64,000 nt of DNA from a bacterium (GCA_020625875.1 JAHLAX010000008.1:1-64000), one strand, 5' to 3'; positions 1 to 8,290 are shown, numbered from the stretch's first letter. Program-made: numbers and translations. The notes: a model not told the origin generated them from the letters alone.

Positions 1-1040
1 ACCTCCTCGATGATTTCATCATCGTCAACTACACAGACAATATCATCGGGCTTGCTGTCGTATTCCATTGAGGTAATCGGCTGCTCCGCGGCTTCTTCGG
101 GAGCGGGCTCTGAAACCGACTTGGTGTTTTTAACCTCATCGGCGACAGTCGCCTTTTTCTTTTTGCCTCGCTTGCCGAGTTCGTCAACAGGCTGATACTT
201 GGTCAAAAAGCTGTTGGTCGGCTGAGTAACATTAAATATATGCTTGCGCGGAATCGCGGTTGTCTCGGAAATCTTGTGCTCGTGAGCGAGCTCGTGAACA
301 AGAATTTTGTGCTTGCGGTTAGGATTGCGGAAGTATTTGAGAAGAATAATAAACACCACAACAACTATCGCTATAGCGACAATGGTAATCGAACCGTAGA
401 GAATCAGATTCTTGTTTCTGTTGAAAAATGTGTCGTTGAGAATAGTGGTTTCGCTGACAATACCCGCCAGAGTTTCCTTGTTGGCGGCGGTGAGCTTTTT
501 GCCCGGAGCGGCAAGCATGGTGATGTTAATATTCTCGCCGTTGACTACCGTGTTATACTGCTGAGCGTAAACTGTTTTCTTTCCGCTCTTATACTTCATA
601 TTGAGGCAGATATACTTAATATCCTTGTACTCAACGGGAGACGCGTCCTTATAGGCTTTGTTCTCCCTGAGTTTTTTCATAATATTTGAAAGCTCTTCGT
701 CAGACAGGCTGTTATAGTTGCCGATTTTTGTACTGTCCTGAGTTTTGGTCATTGTGACAGTCAAAGTAAGCGCGCTGTCCTTGGTGACAGCTTCAAGATA
801 GATGTTGCCGTCCTTGAGCTGTGACATTGTGTTTTCGTAATCAAGCTTAAACGTCTTGAAAAACTGGTCGTTCTTTGTGCTCTTTCGTGTAAGCACAAGC
901 ATATCGTCGGGTACGGGAATGCTCATATTGAGCTCGGAAATCTCATAAGCCGTACTCTCGGCGAACGCGGTAAACGCAAAGGCGCACACAATCATCGCGC
1001 ACATAATTACCGCGAGTACTAAAGCAGATACTCTTTTCAT
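1..1040 (-). CDS. Signal-peptide, single-pass membrane protein of unknown function (3' end outside window)
   Basis: An open frame on the minus strand starts at the ATG at 1040 behind a GGAGGAAG ribosome site and runs off the window edge, giving about 346 residues without a stop. Residues 1-27 form a signal peptide ending in a type I signal peptidase site (AFA followed by E). An extracytoplasmic domain of about 180 residues follows, rich in Lys, Thr and Asn. One hydrophobic segment lies at roughly residues 211-235, then a basic cytoplasmic stretch including GKRGKKKK and a very acidic tail. I do not recognise the family. The architecture suggests a surface-exposed domain tethered by one helix. 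The true C-terminus cannot be seen. Confidence 0.75.
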   Translation of the reverse strand, partial: MKRVSALVLAVIMCAMIVCAFAFTAFAESTAYEISELNMSIPVPDDMLVLTRKSTKNDQFFKTFKLDYENTMSQLKDGNIYLEAVTKDSALTLTVTMTKTQDSTKIGNYNSLSDEELSNIMKKLRENKAYKDASPVEYKDIKYICLNMKYKSGKKTVYAQQYNTVVNGENINITMLAAPGKKLTAANKETLAGIVSETTILNDTFFNRNKNLILYGSITIVAIAIVVVVFIILLKYFRNPNRKHKILVHELAHEHKISETTAIPRKHIFNVTQPTNSFLTKYQPVDELGKRGKKKKATVADEVKNTKSVSEPAPEEAAEQPITSMEYDSKPDDIVCVVDDDEIIEE

Positions 1041-1181
1041 ACTCTTCCTCCATAAACAAATTCACACATAGTTCATTATACTATTTTATTCGGGCAAAAG
1101 CAAGAATTTTCGCCAAATATGGGCGCTGTAATTGAAGTTTGGGCAAAAGTATGGTATATTGAGGTTCAGGGAGTGATATTT

Positions 1182-1463
1182 ATGGTAGAAATGGAAATAC
1201 GCAGGCTAATAAACGACACAAAATCGAACAAAAACCTGCGTGATAGTTTTAAAAATATAAGACAAAATCCCGACCCTATGAAGAAATTTTGCGATATTTG
1301 CCTTGAAAACGGCTACGAAATCTACCTCGGCGAGCTCTTTAGTTACGGTCAGGATATGAACGACTCAAAACTGCGCGCCACAAACGGCGGCGGAAGCTTT
1401 GAGATAGACGGCTGGGACGACGCCTTTGAAAATCTCCTCGAGGAGATTTTAAGTAATAATTAA
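1182..1463 (+). CDS. Nif11-like small protein, possible RiPP-type leader
   Basis: The frame encodes 93 residues from the ATG at 1182, which has the nearby ribosome site CAGGGAGTGAT. A longer upstream reading has no such site. Residues 5-55 resemble the Nif11 leader domain: a helical N-terminus, an Asn-Pro-Asp-Pro turn (29-32), then KKFCDICLENGYEI. A triple glycine (69-71) follows, the position where Nif11-type leader peptides are cut, then a 22-residue acidic tail without Cys. Nif11 proteins include both RiPP precursors and stand-alone proteins. No modifying enzyme or peptidase-transporter gene lies nearby, so a RiPP role is only a possibility. The family assignment is by eye. Confidence 0.5.
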   Translation: MVEMEIRRLINDTKSNKNLRDSFKNIRQNPDPMKKFCDICLENGYEIYLGELFSYGQDMNDSKLRATNGGGSFEIDGWDDAFENLLEEILSNN

Positions 1464-1600
1464 TAGGTAATAAGTAATAATTTAGCGTTAACAAACCAAC
1501 AAACAAAATCGGCAGTTCATCTTACGGGAGATGTGCTGCCGATTCTTTTGCACACTTTTTCGCGTGCGTCAATTATTACTTATTACTTATTACCTATTAC
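1453..1600. repeat. Composite intergenic element: inverted heptad arrays around a hairpin
   Basis: A 7-nt-period array (units like AAGTAAT, AATTAAT, AGGTAAT) begins at the end of the upstream gene. A near inverted copy (CTTATTA, CCTATTA) runs up to the stop of the downstream minus-strand gene. Between them lie an A-rich stretch beginning with GTTAACAAA, a hairpin and a CACTTTTTCGCGTG segment. The same order of parts recurs at 26150-26296, so this appears to be one dispersed element family. Confidence 0.6.
1511..1540. terminator. Bidirectional terminator hairpin inside the composite element
   Basis: The inverted repeat GGCAGTTCATCT / AGATGTGCTGCC with a small loop is followed by a T-rich tract on the plus strand and by an ATTTTGTTTG tract on the minus strand. 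It sits between two convergent genes and could end both transcripts. Confidence 0.6.
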
Positions 1601-2349
1601 TTGCTGCCGTAAATTACGGTGAAGTTTTCGACCTCTGCCGCCTTACAGGTGTAGCTGTTTTTGTCAGCTGTGAGAATGAAGCTGTCTGCCTTGAGATCGT
1701 TGTCGGAAATTTTGAGCTCCTTAAAGGTCTTGCCCGCCTCGGCGCCGTCGAGAGTGGAGCTTATGACTGTTTTATCCTTGGCTACGATTATATTCGGACC
1801 GCAGTACTGCGCGAGATTAGAGCCGTCAACCTTGGCGTACGCGTCGGTCTTTAAATCGACAATAACGCAGCCCTGAAAATCTGTGCGCTGAACGCCGACC
1901 GAAAGCGAGTACAGACCGCTGTCCTTATCCTTGACAATATCGGTTGTACATCTGGGGCATACCCATTTAAGAATACTCTTGAACTTTAGCTTGCTGTCAA
2001 TATCGGCGATATTCTTGCCCTTGTCGCTGTCGGGGTAGGCGGCGACAATCTTGCCGTCCATATCGGTGATTGTAATCGCGTCGGCGTAGAGATAACGCGC
2101 TACGGTTTTAAGCTGCTCGGTATCTGTCTTTTTGGGAGTGAAGCACTGAGCCGCCAGATAACCCTTGGCGTACATCTCGTCATAGAACTCGGCGTTGTAT
2201 CTTGTTTGAGCGGCAACATAGTCCTCGACCTTTGTTTTGGCGTAGTCAAGATTGTCGCTTGAGCTGTCTGAGGATGAACAGCCGAACAGCATTGTCGAGA
2301 ATGTTAAAACGATTAATGTCGAAAGCAAAACGCATATTATTCTTTTCAT
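1597..2349 (-). CDS. Lipoprotein with a Cache-like sensor domain
   Basis: The 250-residue protein starts at an ATG behind AAGGAG. Its N-terminus is a lipoprotein signal with lipobox LFGC (Cys24), so it should be a lipid-anchored extracellular protein. After a Ser/Asp-rich spacer, the region from about residue 45 looks like an extracytoplasmic Cache fold. ITITDMDGKIVAAYPD is typical of the ligand-sensing lobe, followed by a repeat of strands (GLYSLSVGVQ, GCVIVDL). CPRC at about 131-134 is unusual for Cache domains. There is no transmembrane or signalling output domain, so it may bind a ligand and hand it to another protein. The Cache call is by pattern only. Confidence 0.6.
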   Translation of the reverse strand: MKRIICVLLSTLIVLTFSTMLFGCSSSDSSSDNLDYAKTKVEDYVAAQTRYNAEFYDEMYAKGYLAAQCFTPKKTDTEQLKTVARYLYADAITITDMDGKIVAAYPDSDKGKNIADIDSKLKFKSILKWVCPRCTTDIVKDKDSGLYSLSVGVQRTDFQGCVIVDLKTDAYAKVDGSNLAQYCGPNIIVAKDKTVISSTLDGAEAGKTFKELKISDNDLKADSFILTADKNSYTCKAAEVENFTVIYGSK

Positions 2350-2363
2350 ATTTTTCTCCTTAT

Positions 2364-2399
2364 AAACCGAAAGCCCCCTGTTACAGAGGCATTCGGTTT
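2364..2399 (-). terminator. Hairpin downstream of msmX
   Basis: The inverted repeat AAACCGAA / TTCGGTTT encloses a second GCCTCTG / CAGGGGGC pairing. It lies just after the msmX stop on the minus strand. The T-tract is weak, so it may act only as an RNA 3'-end stabiliser. Confidence 0.4.
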
Positions 2400-2433
2400 T
2401 AAATATTTACTGAAAGGATCGATTCCCTTATAA

Positions 2434-3537
2434 TCAGTTTGTGATAGTCTGCTCTGTTTCCTTATCGAAAACGTGGAGTCTCGAAAGGTCGAAAGCAATC
2501 TTGATGTTGTCGCCGGGCTTCGCTTTAGAAGCGGGGTCAACACGAGCGGTAATCGGAGCGCCGTTAATGTTAACATAGAGATAAATCTCAGCGCCCATAA
2601 GCTCTGTAACGTCAACGTTAGCTGTGATGATGGATTCCTTAGGAGCTTTCTCAAGGAAATCGGGCTCATCGTGAACGTGCTCGGGACGGATGCCAAATAC
2701 AACTTCTTTGCCGTCATAAGCCTTTAGGGCCTCAACTTTATCAGCAGGAACAGGAAGATTGTAGTTGTCAAATTTAAGAGTTTTGCCGCCGTCAGCAACA
2801 ACAGCGTCGTTGAAGTTCATCTGAGGTGAGCCGATGAAGCCTGCTACGAACTCGTTGCAAGGCATATCATAAAGATGCTGAGGAGTATCAACCTGCTGGA
2901 TGAAACCGTCCTTCATAACAACGATACGGGTACCCATTGTCATAGCCTCTGTCTGGTCATGAGTTACGTAGATAAATGTTGTGCCGAGTCTCTGATAGAG
3001 CTTCGAAATCTCGGTACGCATCTGAGCTCTGAGTTTAGCGTCGAGGTTTGAGAGCGGCTCGTCAAGAAGGAATACCTTAGGATCACGAACGATGGCACGA
3101 CCAAGCGCTACACGCTGTCTCTGACCACCCGAAAGAGCCTTAGGCTTTCTGTCGAGATACTGTTCGATGCCGAGGATGCGGGCAGCCTCTTCAACTCTCT
3201 TCTTGATTTCATCTTTGGGCATTTTTCTGAGCTTAAGACCAAACGCCATATTGTCATAAACCGACATATGAGGATAGAGCGCGTAGTTCTGGAAAACCAT
3301 CGCAATATCTCTGTTCTTAGGTGTTACGTCATTACAAAGCTTGTCGCCTATGTAAAGCTCGCCCTTAGAGATGTCCTCAAGACCCGCAATCATACGAAGC
3401 GTTGTGGATTTACCACAGCCCGAAGGTCCTACGAGGATGATAAATTCTTTATCATCAATCTCGAGGTTAAAATCTGTAACGGCTACAACATCGCCGTCAT
3501 AGATTTTATACACATGTTTTAAACTTACATTTGCCAT
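2434..3537 (-). CDS. msmX: Multi-sugar ABC transporter ATPase (MsmX/UgpC family)
   Basis: This 367-residue protein has every element of an active carbohydrate-importer ATPase: Walker A GPSGCGKST (37-45), Q-loop Gln83, signature LSGGQ (135-139), Walker B VFLLDE (155-160) and H-loop His193. A C-terminal OB/TOBE-like regulatory domain begins near residue 240. In Firmicutes one MsmX-type ATPase commonly energises several oligosaccharide importers. Here it stands alone, with no permease or binding-protein genes beside it, which fits that shared role. GGAGG lies 8 nt before the ATG. It fits the starch-oriented content of the window. The specific sugars cannot be deduced. Confidence 0.9.
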   Translation of the reverse strand: MANVSLKHVYKIYDGDVVAVTDFNLEIDDKEFIILVGPSGCGKSTTLRMIAGLEDISKGELYIGDKLCNDVTPKNRDIAMVFQNYALYPHMSVYDNMAFGLKLRKMPKDEIKKRVEEAARILGIEQYLDRKPKALSGGQRQRVALGRAIVRDPKVFLLDEPLSNLDAKLRAQMRTEISKLYQRLGTTFIYVTHDQTEAMTMGTRIVVMKDGFIQQVDTPQHLYDMPCNEFVAGFIGSPQMNFNDAVVADGGKTLKFDNYNLPVPADKVEALKAYDGKEVVFGIRPEHVHDEPDFLEKAPKESIITANVDVTELMGAEIYLYVNINGAPITARVDPASKAKPGDNIKIAFDLSRLHVFDKETEQTITN

Positions 3538-3653
3538 ACATTATTCCTCCATAAATAATGATATAATTTTCAACAGTACTATTTTATCACTATAAAGCAA
3601 ATATTACCATTTGTAAAAGTAACAAAGTTCACTGTAACTTTTTATACAAAATG

Positions 3654-3678
3654 GGGACGATGTAAAAAACATCGTCCC
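3654..3678. terminator. Bidirectional rho-independent terminator
   Basis: A perfect stem GGGACGATGT / ACATCGTCCC with an A-rich loop is followed on the plus strand by six T. On the minus strand it lies right after the RsuA stop and is followed by CATTTTG. It most likely ends the RsuA/DUF4830 transcript. Confidence 0.7.
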
Positions 3679-3687
3679 TTTTTTGTG

Positions 3688-4395
3688 CTATTTGACTAGA
3701 AAAACAGCGGCTATTTCACTATTTGTCAATTCACGACAGCTTCCTTTGGGCAAGTTGCCATCTAAACTGAGCCCGCCGACGCTCTCTCGCTTCAAAAAAA
3801 TCACCTTAAATCCGCATGAAGCGAACATTTTTTTAACCTGATGAAACTTTCCTTCGGTAATTTTTACCCTTACACGGTTATTTCCGAGCAAATCGAGCTT
3901 CGCGGGCAGCAGTTTTGTGCCGTCGTCAAGCGTTATTCCACGCTCAAAAGCGCTGACAACGCTTTCGTCAGGTTCGCCGTCAAGCTCGGCGTAGTAGGTT
4001 TTCCAGACATGATTTTTCGGCGAGAGTATCCTGTGGGCAAAGTCGCCGTCGTCGGTGATTATCATCAGCCCCTCTGTGTCCTTGTCGAGCCGCCCCGCGG
4101 GGAACAAGCCCTTGCGCTTAAAATCCTCGGGCACAAGCTCGAGCACGGTTTTGTGGAGGTTGTCCTCTGTGGCGCTGACATAGCCCTGAGGCTTGTTGAG
4201 CATCAGGTAAATGTATTTTTTTACATTCAAAGCCTGTCCGTCAACCGCTATCTCGCTCGATTCAGCGTCAAGCTTTGTTTCGGGCTTGGTAACGACCTCG
4301 CCGTTCAGCGTGACGCGCTTTGAGCGTATTAACTTTTGAACCTCTTTTCGCGAGCCGACGCCTTGCGAAACAAGAATTTTATCCAGTCGCTCCAT
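3688..4395 (-). CDS. rsuA: Pseudouridine synthase, RsuA/RluB family
   Basis: The 235-residue protein has an N-terminal S4 RNA-binding domain (residues 1-60, SRKEVQKLIRSKRVTLNG). The catalytic domain follows with the family motif GRLDKDTEGL (101-110), where Asp104 is the expected nucleophile. A second conserved piece, EGKFHQVKKMF, lies further on. RsuA-type enzymes isomerise one uridine in 16S rRNA, while the related RluB acts on 23S rRNA. The length and single-domain layout fit RsuA better, but the target base is inference. The gene overlaps the end of the upstream DUF4830-like gene by 17 nt, so the two are co-transcribed. Confidence 0.88.
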   Translation of the reverse strand: MERLDKILVSQGVGSRKEVQKLIRSKRVTLNGEVVTKPETKLDAESSEIAVDGQALNVKKYIYLMLNKPQGYVSATEDNLHKTVLELVPEDFKRKGLFPAGRLDKDTEGLMIITDDGDFAHRILSPKNHVWKTYYAELDGEPDESVVSAFERGITLDDGTKLLPAKLDLLGNNRVRVKITEGKFHQVKKMFASCGFKVIFLKRESVGGLSLDGNLPKGSCRELTNSEIAAVFLVK

Positions 4396-4858
4396 TGAGT
4401 GCCTCGTATCTGTCGCCGTAAATCCCCGTGCTCAGATGTCCGCCGATTACGTGCGCCTTGAATATGAGCAGGGTTACGAATTTTTCTTTATCTTTTAATT
4501 TATATACAACTCGGCTGACCTGTTCGCCTTTGAAGGGCGAAAGGTCGAGCCCTGTTCTTTTCTGGAGCTCGTTGTATTCCTCATAAACCCTGCCAAACTC
4601 GGCGGGGATTGTGACCTTATCTGTCTTTTCTGAGTTTGGATTGACGATTATTTTGAATTGCCTTAAGAACTCAATCCGTGCCTCTGTATCGGGCGCCTCG
4701 GTAAAGAATCTTCCGACCTTGTCCGCCTTAGCGTAATCGGGCAAAGGCTGCTTTTTTTCGAGCGCTATTACCATACACAACGCCGTCAAAAACACCGCCA
4801 GCGCCGCTATCACGGCTATTTTTACCCCGCGCCTTTTGTTGAAGGACAAAATTACCAT
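4379..4858 (-). CDS. DUF4830-like membrane-anchored protein
   Basis: The 159-residue protein has an N-terminal membrane anchor (about residues 12-33) and an extracytoplasmic domain. That domain contains the block FGRVYEEYNELQKRTGLDL followed by KGEQVSRVVYKL, which I associate with the DUF4830 family of clostridial proteins of unknown function. The C-terminus has VIGGHLSTGIYG. It overlaps the RsuA gene downstream, so the two share an mRNA, but no functional link is obvious. The start ATG lies close to a weak GGTGATACT ribosome site. Confidence 0.65.
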   Translation of the reverse strand: MVILSFNKRRGVKIAVIAALAVFLTALCMVIALEKKQPLPDYAKADKVGRFFTEAPDTEARIEFLRQFKIIVNPNSEKTDKVTIPAEFGRVYEEYNELQKRTGLDLSPFKGEQVSRVVYKLKDKEKFVTLLIFKAHVIGGHLSTGIYGDRYEALNGATG

Positions 4859-4910
4859 AGTATCACCCGTAGAGTATATGCGAACGAAAGGTGAAATAGT
4901 ATTCTTGTGT

Positions 4911-5058
4911 CCCCTTTTAAGGGGACCGAAATCTTTGATTTCGAGGGGTTATCAAGCCCTTTAGAGGCGGTCCTCTTTATAAACATTCATAGTGAGGAAA
5001 GATAATCCCCCAAAATCAATTGCTGCGCAATAATGATTTTGACCCCTTTAAAAAGGGG
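4911..5058. repeat. Intergenic palindromic repeat cluster
   Basis: The stretch between two minus-strand genes is built of palindromes: CCCCTTTTAAGGGG (4911-4924), GAAATC/GATTTC around 4928-4942, and CCCCTTTAAAAAGGGG (5043-5058) closing the far end. A related CCCCC...GGGGG element lies at 23345-23480. No coding potential is seen. Confidence 0.55.
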
Positions 5059-5071
5059 TACGCTCAAAAAA

Positions 5072-5713
5072 CTAAACTATATCCGCTATCTCTCTTGTAC
5101 TACTTACCCACGCGACGGGGTTGTACTTCGCCATATCCTCGTCCTTGCCGTAGCCGTAGGAACAGGCGATAAAATCCACGCCGCACTCCATCGCGCCCTT
5201 AGCGTCATACCAGGTATCGCCGAGCATAACGGCTTCATCTAAGCTGCCTCCCAGCCTCTCAACGGCGTAGGGGATTAAGTCCTTTTTATCCTTGCGCGTG
5301 CTGTTGCGGTTTGAGCCCGCCACCGCGTCAAAATAATCTGCGAGTCCAAGCTCCTCCACAACGATTTCGGCAGTCAGCTCGAGCTTTGAGGTGCACACAG
5401 CGAGCTTCAGTCCGCGTGACCTCAGCTCAGACAAAACCTCTTTTATGCCGTCATAGGGCTTGTTCAAAAGCTTGCCCTTTTCGGCGTAAAAGTTCTTATA
5501 AAGCTCATAGCCCTCGTCGCACAGCTCGTCGGGGAGCTTGCAGAGATTTTTTAATGTATCGAGAAGCGGAGGCCCTATGTACTTCGTATAATCGGACAAA
5601 TCAACGCCCGTCACTCCCAAGCTCTCCAGCGTCTTTTCGAGGCTGTAGCGGATGCCCTCGGCGCTCTGGGAGATTGTGCCGTCCAAATCAAACAGAATAT
5701 ACTTATATTTCAT
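5072..5713 (-). CDS. HAD-family phosphatase, phosphoglycolate-phosphatase-like
   Basis: The 213-residue HAD hydrolase has motif I DLDGT (residues 9-13, nucleophile Asp9), a helical cap of subclass IA type, motif II in VCTSK, and motif III/IV in a Lys region followed by LGDTWYDAKGA. The size and cap match phosphoglycolate phosphatase (Gph) and related sugar-phosphate phosphatases. The substrate cannot be read from the sequence. It starts 11 nt inside the end of the upstream thioesterase gene, so the two are translationally coupled, which suggests a joint metabolite-clearing role. Confidence 0.82.
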   Translation of the reverse strand: MKYKYILFDLDGTISQSAEGIRYSLEKTLESLGVTGVDLSDYTKYIGPPLLDTLKNLCKLPDELCDEGYELYKNFYAEKGKLLNKPYDGIKEVLSELRSRGLKLAVCTSKLELTAEIVVEELGLADYFDAVAGSNRNSTRKDKKDLIPYAVERLGGSLDEAVMLGDTWYDAKGAMECGVDFIACSYGYGKDEDMAKYNPVAWVSSTREIADIV

Positions 5714-6095
5714 CGAATTTTGTGTCCGCCTTTTTCTGAAACTTCTCAGCCTTTACGCTCGCGCGGGTATGCGTGCCCTTCGCGATTAAGCCCAGCTTGT
5801 CATACGCTTCAACATTGAATTTAAAGAACCTGCCGTCGCTCTCAATGAGCGTAGCGACAGCCCTGACCTCAGCGCCGACAGGCGTCGGGCTCAGGTGCTC
5901 AACCTCAAGCGCAGTACCTACGGTTGTGATGCCGTCGGGCAAGTCTTTTTCGAGCATTTCGAGCGCCGCTTCTTCAAGATACGCCACGAGCATAGGCGTA
6001 GCCAGAACGCCCAGACAGCCGCTCTTGAGCGCGCGGGCGAGGTGCTCCTCCTTAACAGTTTTGATCAACTCAAATTTTTCTCCGATTTGTGCCAT
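5703..6095 (-). CDS. Hotdog-fold thioesterase, FlK-like
   Basis: This 130-residue single-domain protein matches the fluoroacetyl-CoA-thioesterase (FlK) branch of the hotdog fold. Thr33 in LATPMLVAYLEE, Glu41 and His67 in VEHLSP have the same spacing (8 and 26 residues) as the FlK catalytic triad, counted from the family pattern I remember. Most such proteins in anaerobes are general acyl-CoA thioesterases rather than fluoroacetate-resistance enzymes. It is the first gene of a two-gene operon with the HAD phosphatase. Confidence 0.75.
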   Translation of the reverse strand: MAQIGEKFELIKTVKEEHLARALKSGCLGVLATPMLVAYLEEAALEMLEKDLPDGITTVGTALEVEHLSPTPVGAEVRAVATLIESDGRFFKFNVEAYDKLGLIAKGTHTRASVKAEKFQKKADTKFDEI

Positions 6096-6318
6096 AAAAT
6101 TACCTTCTTACTTTAGGGTTACTCCTGTTACCCTACTATATAGTGTTCATAGAATTATATCACGACAAAAACGCAATAAGCAATTGGCAATTGCTTCAAA
6201 CTTGGTATAAATATTTTGTTGATAATTTACAGAATTTTCCGCGCGCTTTTACCGCTTGCTTTTTAATGGGATTTTGTGGTATAATTCTATGAAATGTGAA
6301 TTAAGGAGATTGATATAT

Positions 6319-7413
6319 ATGAAGCTGGGCATAGTCGGACTACCGAATGTTGGCAAAAGCACGCTGTTCAACGCGATTACTAACGCGGGGGCGCAGTCGG
6401 CGAACTATCCGTTCTGCACGATTGAACCTAATGTGGGCGTGGTTGCCGTACCTGACAAGAGGCTTGACAAGCTCGCCGAGATGTACGACCCCGACAAGTA
6501 CACTCCCGCCACGATTGAGTTCGTAGACATCGCGGGGCTTGTAAAGGGCGCGTCAAAGGGCGAGGGCCTGGGCAACAAGTTCCTCGCGAATATCCGCGAG
6601 TGCGACGCGATTGTTCACGTTGTGCGCTGCTTTGAGAACGACGACATCGTTCACGTTGACGGCAGCATCGACCCTAAGCGCGATATTGAGACGATTAACC
6701 TTGAGCTGATTCTCGCCGACGTTGAGATGCTCGAGCGCAGAATAGACAAGACGAAGAAGCTCATTAAGGGCGACAAAAAGTATCAGGCTCACCTCGAGCT
6801 GTTCGAGCGTGTACTCGAGGCGCTGAACGCGGGCAAGTCCGCTCGCTCGGTCGAGATGGACGACGAAGAAAAGAAGATTATGAGCGAGGTCGCTCTGCTC
6901 ACAACAAAGCCGATAATCTATGCCGCCAATATGAGCGACGAGGATTTTTCGAACGGCATTGAGAACAACGCGGGGCTCAAAGAGGTTAAGGCGATTGCCG
7001 CCGAGGAGAACGCGGGCGTGCTGCCGATTTGCGCTCAGATTGAGGAAGAAATCGTCGATATGGACGATGAGGAGAAGGAAATGTTCCTCTCTGACCTCGG
7101 GCTCGAGGAGAGCGGACTTGACAGGCTTATCAAGGAATGCTACTCACTGCTCGGTCTCATAAGCTACCTCACCGCAGGCAAACCCGAGGTAAGAGCGTGG
7201 ACAATCAAAAAGGGCACCAAGGCGCCTCAGGCGGCGGGTAAAATCCACACCGACTTTGAGCGAGGCTTCATCAGAGCCGAGGTTGTGGCTTTCAGCGACC
7301 TTATGGATTGCGGCTCAATAGCCGCCGCTAAAGAAAAGGGACTGTACCGCAGCGAGGGCAAGGACTACGTTATGCAGGACGGCGACGTGGTACTGTTCAG
7401 GTTTAACGTATAA
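6319..7413 (+). CDS. ychF: Redox-regulated ribosome-binding ATPase/GTPase YchF (OLA1 family)
   Basis: The 364-residue protein starts at the ATG at 6319 behind AAGGAGAT. The upstream in-frame ATGs have no ribosome site. G1 is GLPNVGKS (7-14), and G3 is DIAGLVKGAS with the Asp at about 70. The usual NKxD motif is replaced by an Asn-containing NMSDED, as expected for this ATP-preferring family. The C-terminus is a TGS domain with TAGKPEVRAWTIKKGTKAPQAAG. YchF binds ribosomes and is linked to stress responses. The gene is monocistronic, with a terminator-like hairpin downstream. Confidence 0.93.
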   Translation: MKLGIVGLPNVGKSTLFNAITNAGAQSANYPFCTIEPNVGVVAVPDKRLDKLAEMYDPDKYTPATIEFVDIAGLVKGASKGEGLGNKFLANIRECDAIVHVVRCFENDDIVHVDGSIDPKRDIETINLELILADVEMLERRIDKTKKLIKGDKKYQAHLELFERVLEALNAGKSARSVEMDDEEKKIMSEVALLTTKPIIYAANMSDEDFSNGIENNAGLKEVKAIAAEENAGVLPICAQIEEEIVDMDDEEKEMFLSDLGLEESGLDRLIKECYSLLGLISYLTAGKPEVRAWTIKKGTKAPQAAGKIHTDFERGFIRAEVVAFSDLMDCGSIAAAKEKGLYRSEGKDYVMQDGDVVLFRFNV

Positions 7414-7540
7414 ATTTCCCACACTTTTCCGCTATTGTTCATATAACCGTCACATTCGGGTTTTATGATATAGCTACACTAAAGAAGACAACGACACAAT
7501 GCTTGTGATTTTTTCATAAATTTCCCTCTTTAATAGTGAA

Positions 7541-7560
7541 AGCTCCCACCGCAGGGAGCT
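7541..7560 (+). terminator. Rho-independent terminator after ychF
   Basis: The stem AGCTCCC / GGGAGCT with a six-base loop is followed by TTTTGCTC. The remainder of the 7414-7656 gap holds the promoter of the following TetR gene and no other recognisable feature. Confidence 0.6.
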
Positions 7561-7605
7561 TTTGCTCTACCCTATGAACAAATTATGTGATTTATGCAAT
7601 CGGTG

Positions 7606-7633
7606 TTGACAATATAAATATAAGAGTTATAAT
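7606..7633 (+). promoter_or_regulatory. Sigma-A-type promoter of the TetR gene
   Basis: TTGACA (7606-7611) and TATAAT (7628-7633) are separated by 16 nt, a near-consensus vegetative promoter about 25 nt before the TetR start codon. Confidence 0.7.
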
Positions 7634-7656
7634 GTTTAAAACGAGGAGGCGACATC

Positions 7657-8262
7657 ATGATTAAAAGAACCTTCTACAATCTGCCCGCGGAAAAGCGCGA
7701 GAAGATTATCGACGTTACCCGCAGAGAATTCTCAAAGGGCAACCGAAAGAAAATCACCATAAACAGCGTTATCAAAAACGCGGGGATTTCGCGCGGAAGC
7801 TTTTATCAGTATTTTGACGACAAGCTTGATCTGGTGGAGCTTATCACCGAGGATATGTTCTCGCGACTGACCGATTACATCCGCGATGAACTGATGCTCA
7901 ACGGCGGCGATATATTTGAGGTACCGCTGAGGATGTTCGACATTATGATTAACGACAAGCGCGAGTACAACGATATGCTCGCACTGACTGACGACACCAA
8001 CCAGAATAACGCTCTGGTCGCCGATTATATGCGCTACAGGGCGCGCAAGCCCGACTTTTATGAGAAGTTCGAGGAATACATCGACAAAAGTATGCTCGCC
8101 GTCAACGACGACGAGGACATAAAATGCGTTATCTTTATGATGGTTGACGCGGTCAAGGTCGCGGTCGAAAACGTGCGCCGCAACCCAAAGACCTACGATA
8201 AAGAAAAGGCAATGCTCTACCGTAAGATTCAGATTCTTAAGAACGGTACGGCGGTTAAATAA
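7657..8262 (+). CDS. TetR/AcrR-family transcriptional regulator
   Basis: The 201-residue protein has an N-terminal helix-turn-helix (about residues 12-58). The recognition block ITINSVIKNAGISRGSFYQYFDDKLDLVELI is split by typical TetR residues, including the FYQYF signature. The remaining helical domain is variable and would bind an unknown ligand. The gene has its own strong promoter and no partner on its strand. It is convergent with the ubiquitin/peptide pair, so local autoregulation cannot be excluded, but no operator palindrome is evident. Start: ATG behind GAGGAGG. Confidence 0.85.
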   Translation: MIKRTFYNLPAEKREKIIDVTRREFSKGNRKKITINSVIKNAGISRGSFYQYFDDKLDLVELITEDMFSRLTDYIRDELMLNGGDIFEVPLRMFDIMINDKREYNDMLALTDDTNQNNALVADYMRYRARKPDFYEKFEEYIDKSMLAVNDDEDIKCVIFMMVDAVKVAVENVRRNPKTYDKEKAMLYRKIQILKNGTAVK

Positions 8263-8290
8263 GTAATAGGTAATATGTAATAAATAATTA
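8263..8290. repeat. Heptad array after the TetR gene
   Basis: Four 7-nt units (AAGTAAT, AGGTAAT, ATGTAAT, AAATAAT) directly follow the TetR coding sequence and precede a terminator hairpin. They belong to the dispersed heptad-array family of this window. Confidence 0.6.

Noticed and set aside
240-689. Plus-strand frame opposite the first gene
   Set aside because: It is the antisense shadow of the signal-peptide membrane protein, without a ribosome site.
1182-1463. Lanthipeptide precursor
   Set aside because: The region after the GGG has no Cys, and no LanM or transporter gene is adjacent.
2346-2717. Minus-strand frame overlapping the end of msmX
   Set aside because: It lies out of frame within a well-supported ABC ATPase gene.
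5703-6095. Fluoroacetate-resistance gene
   Set aside because: The triad spacing only shows membership of the FlK-like fold; general acyl-CoA thioesterases share it.
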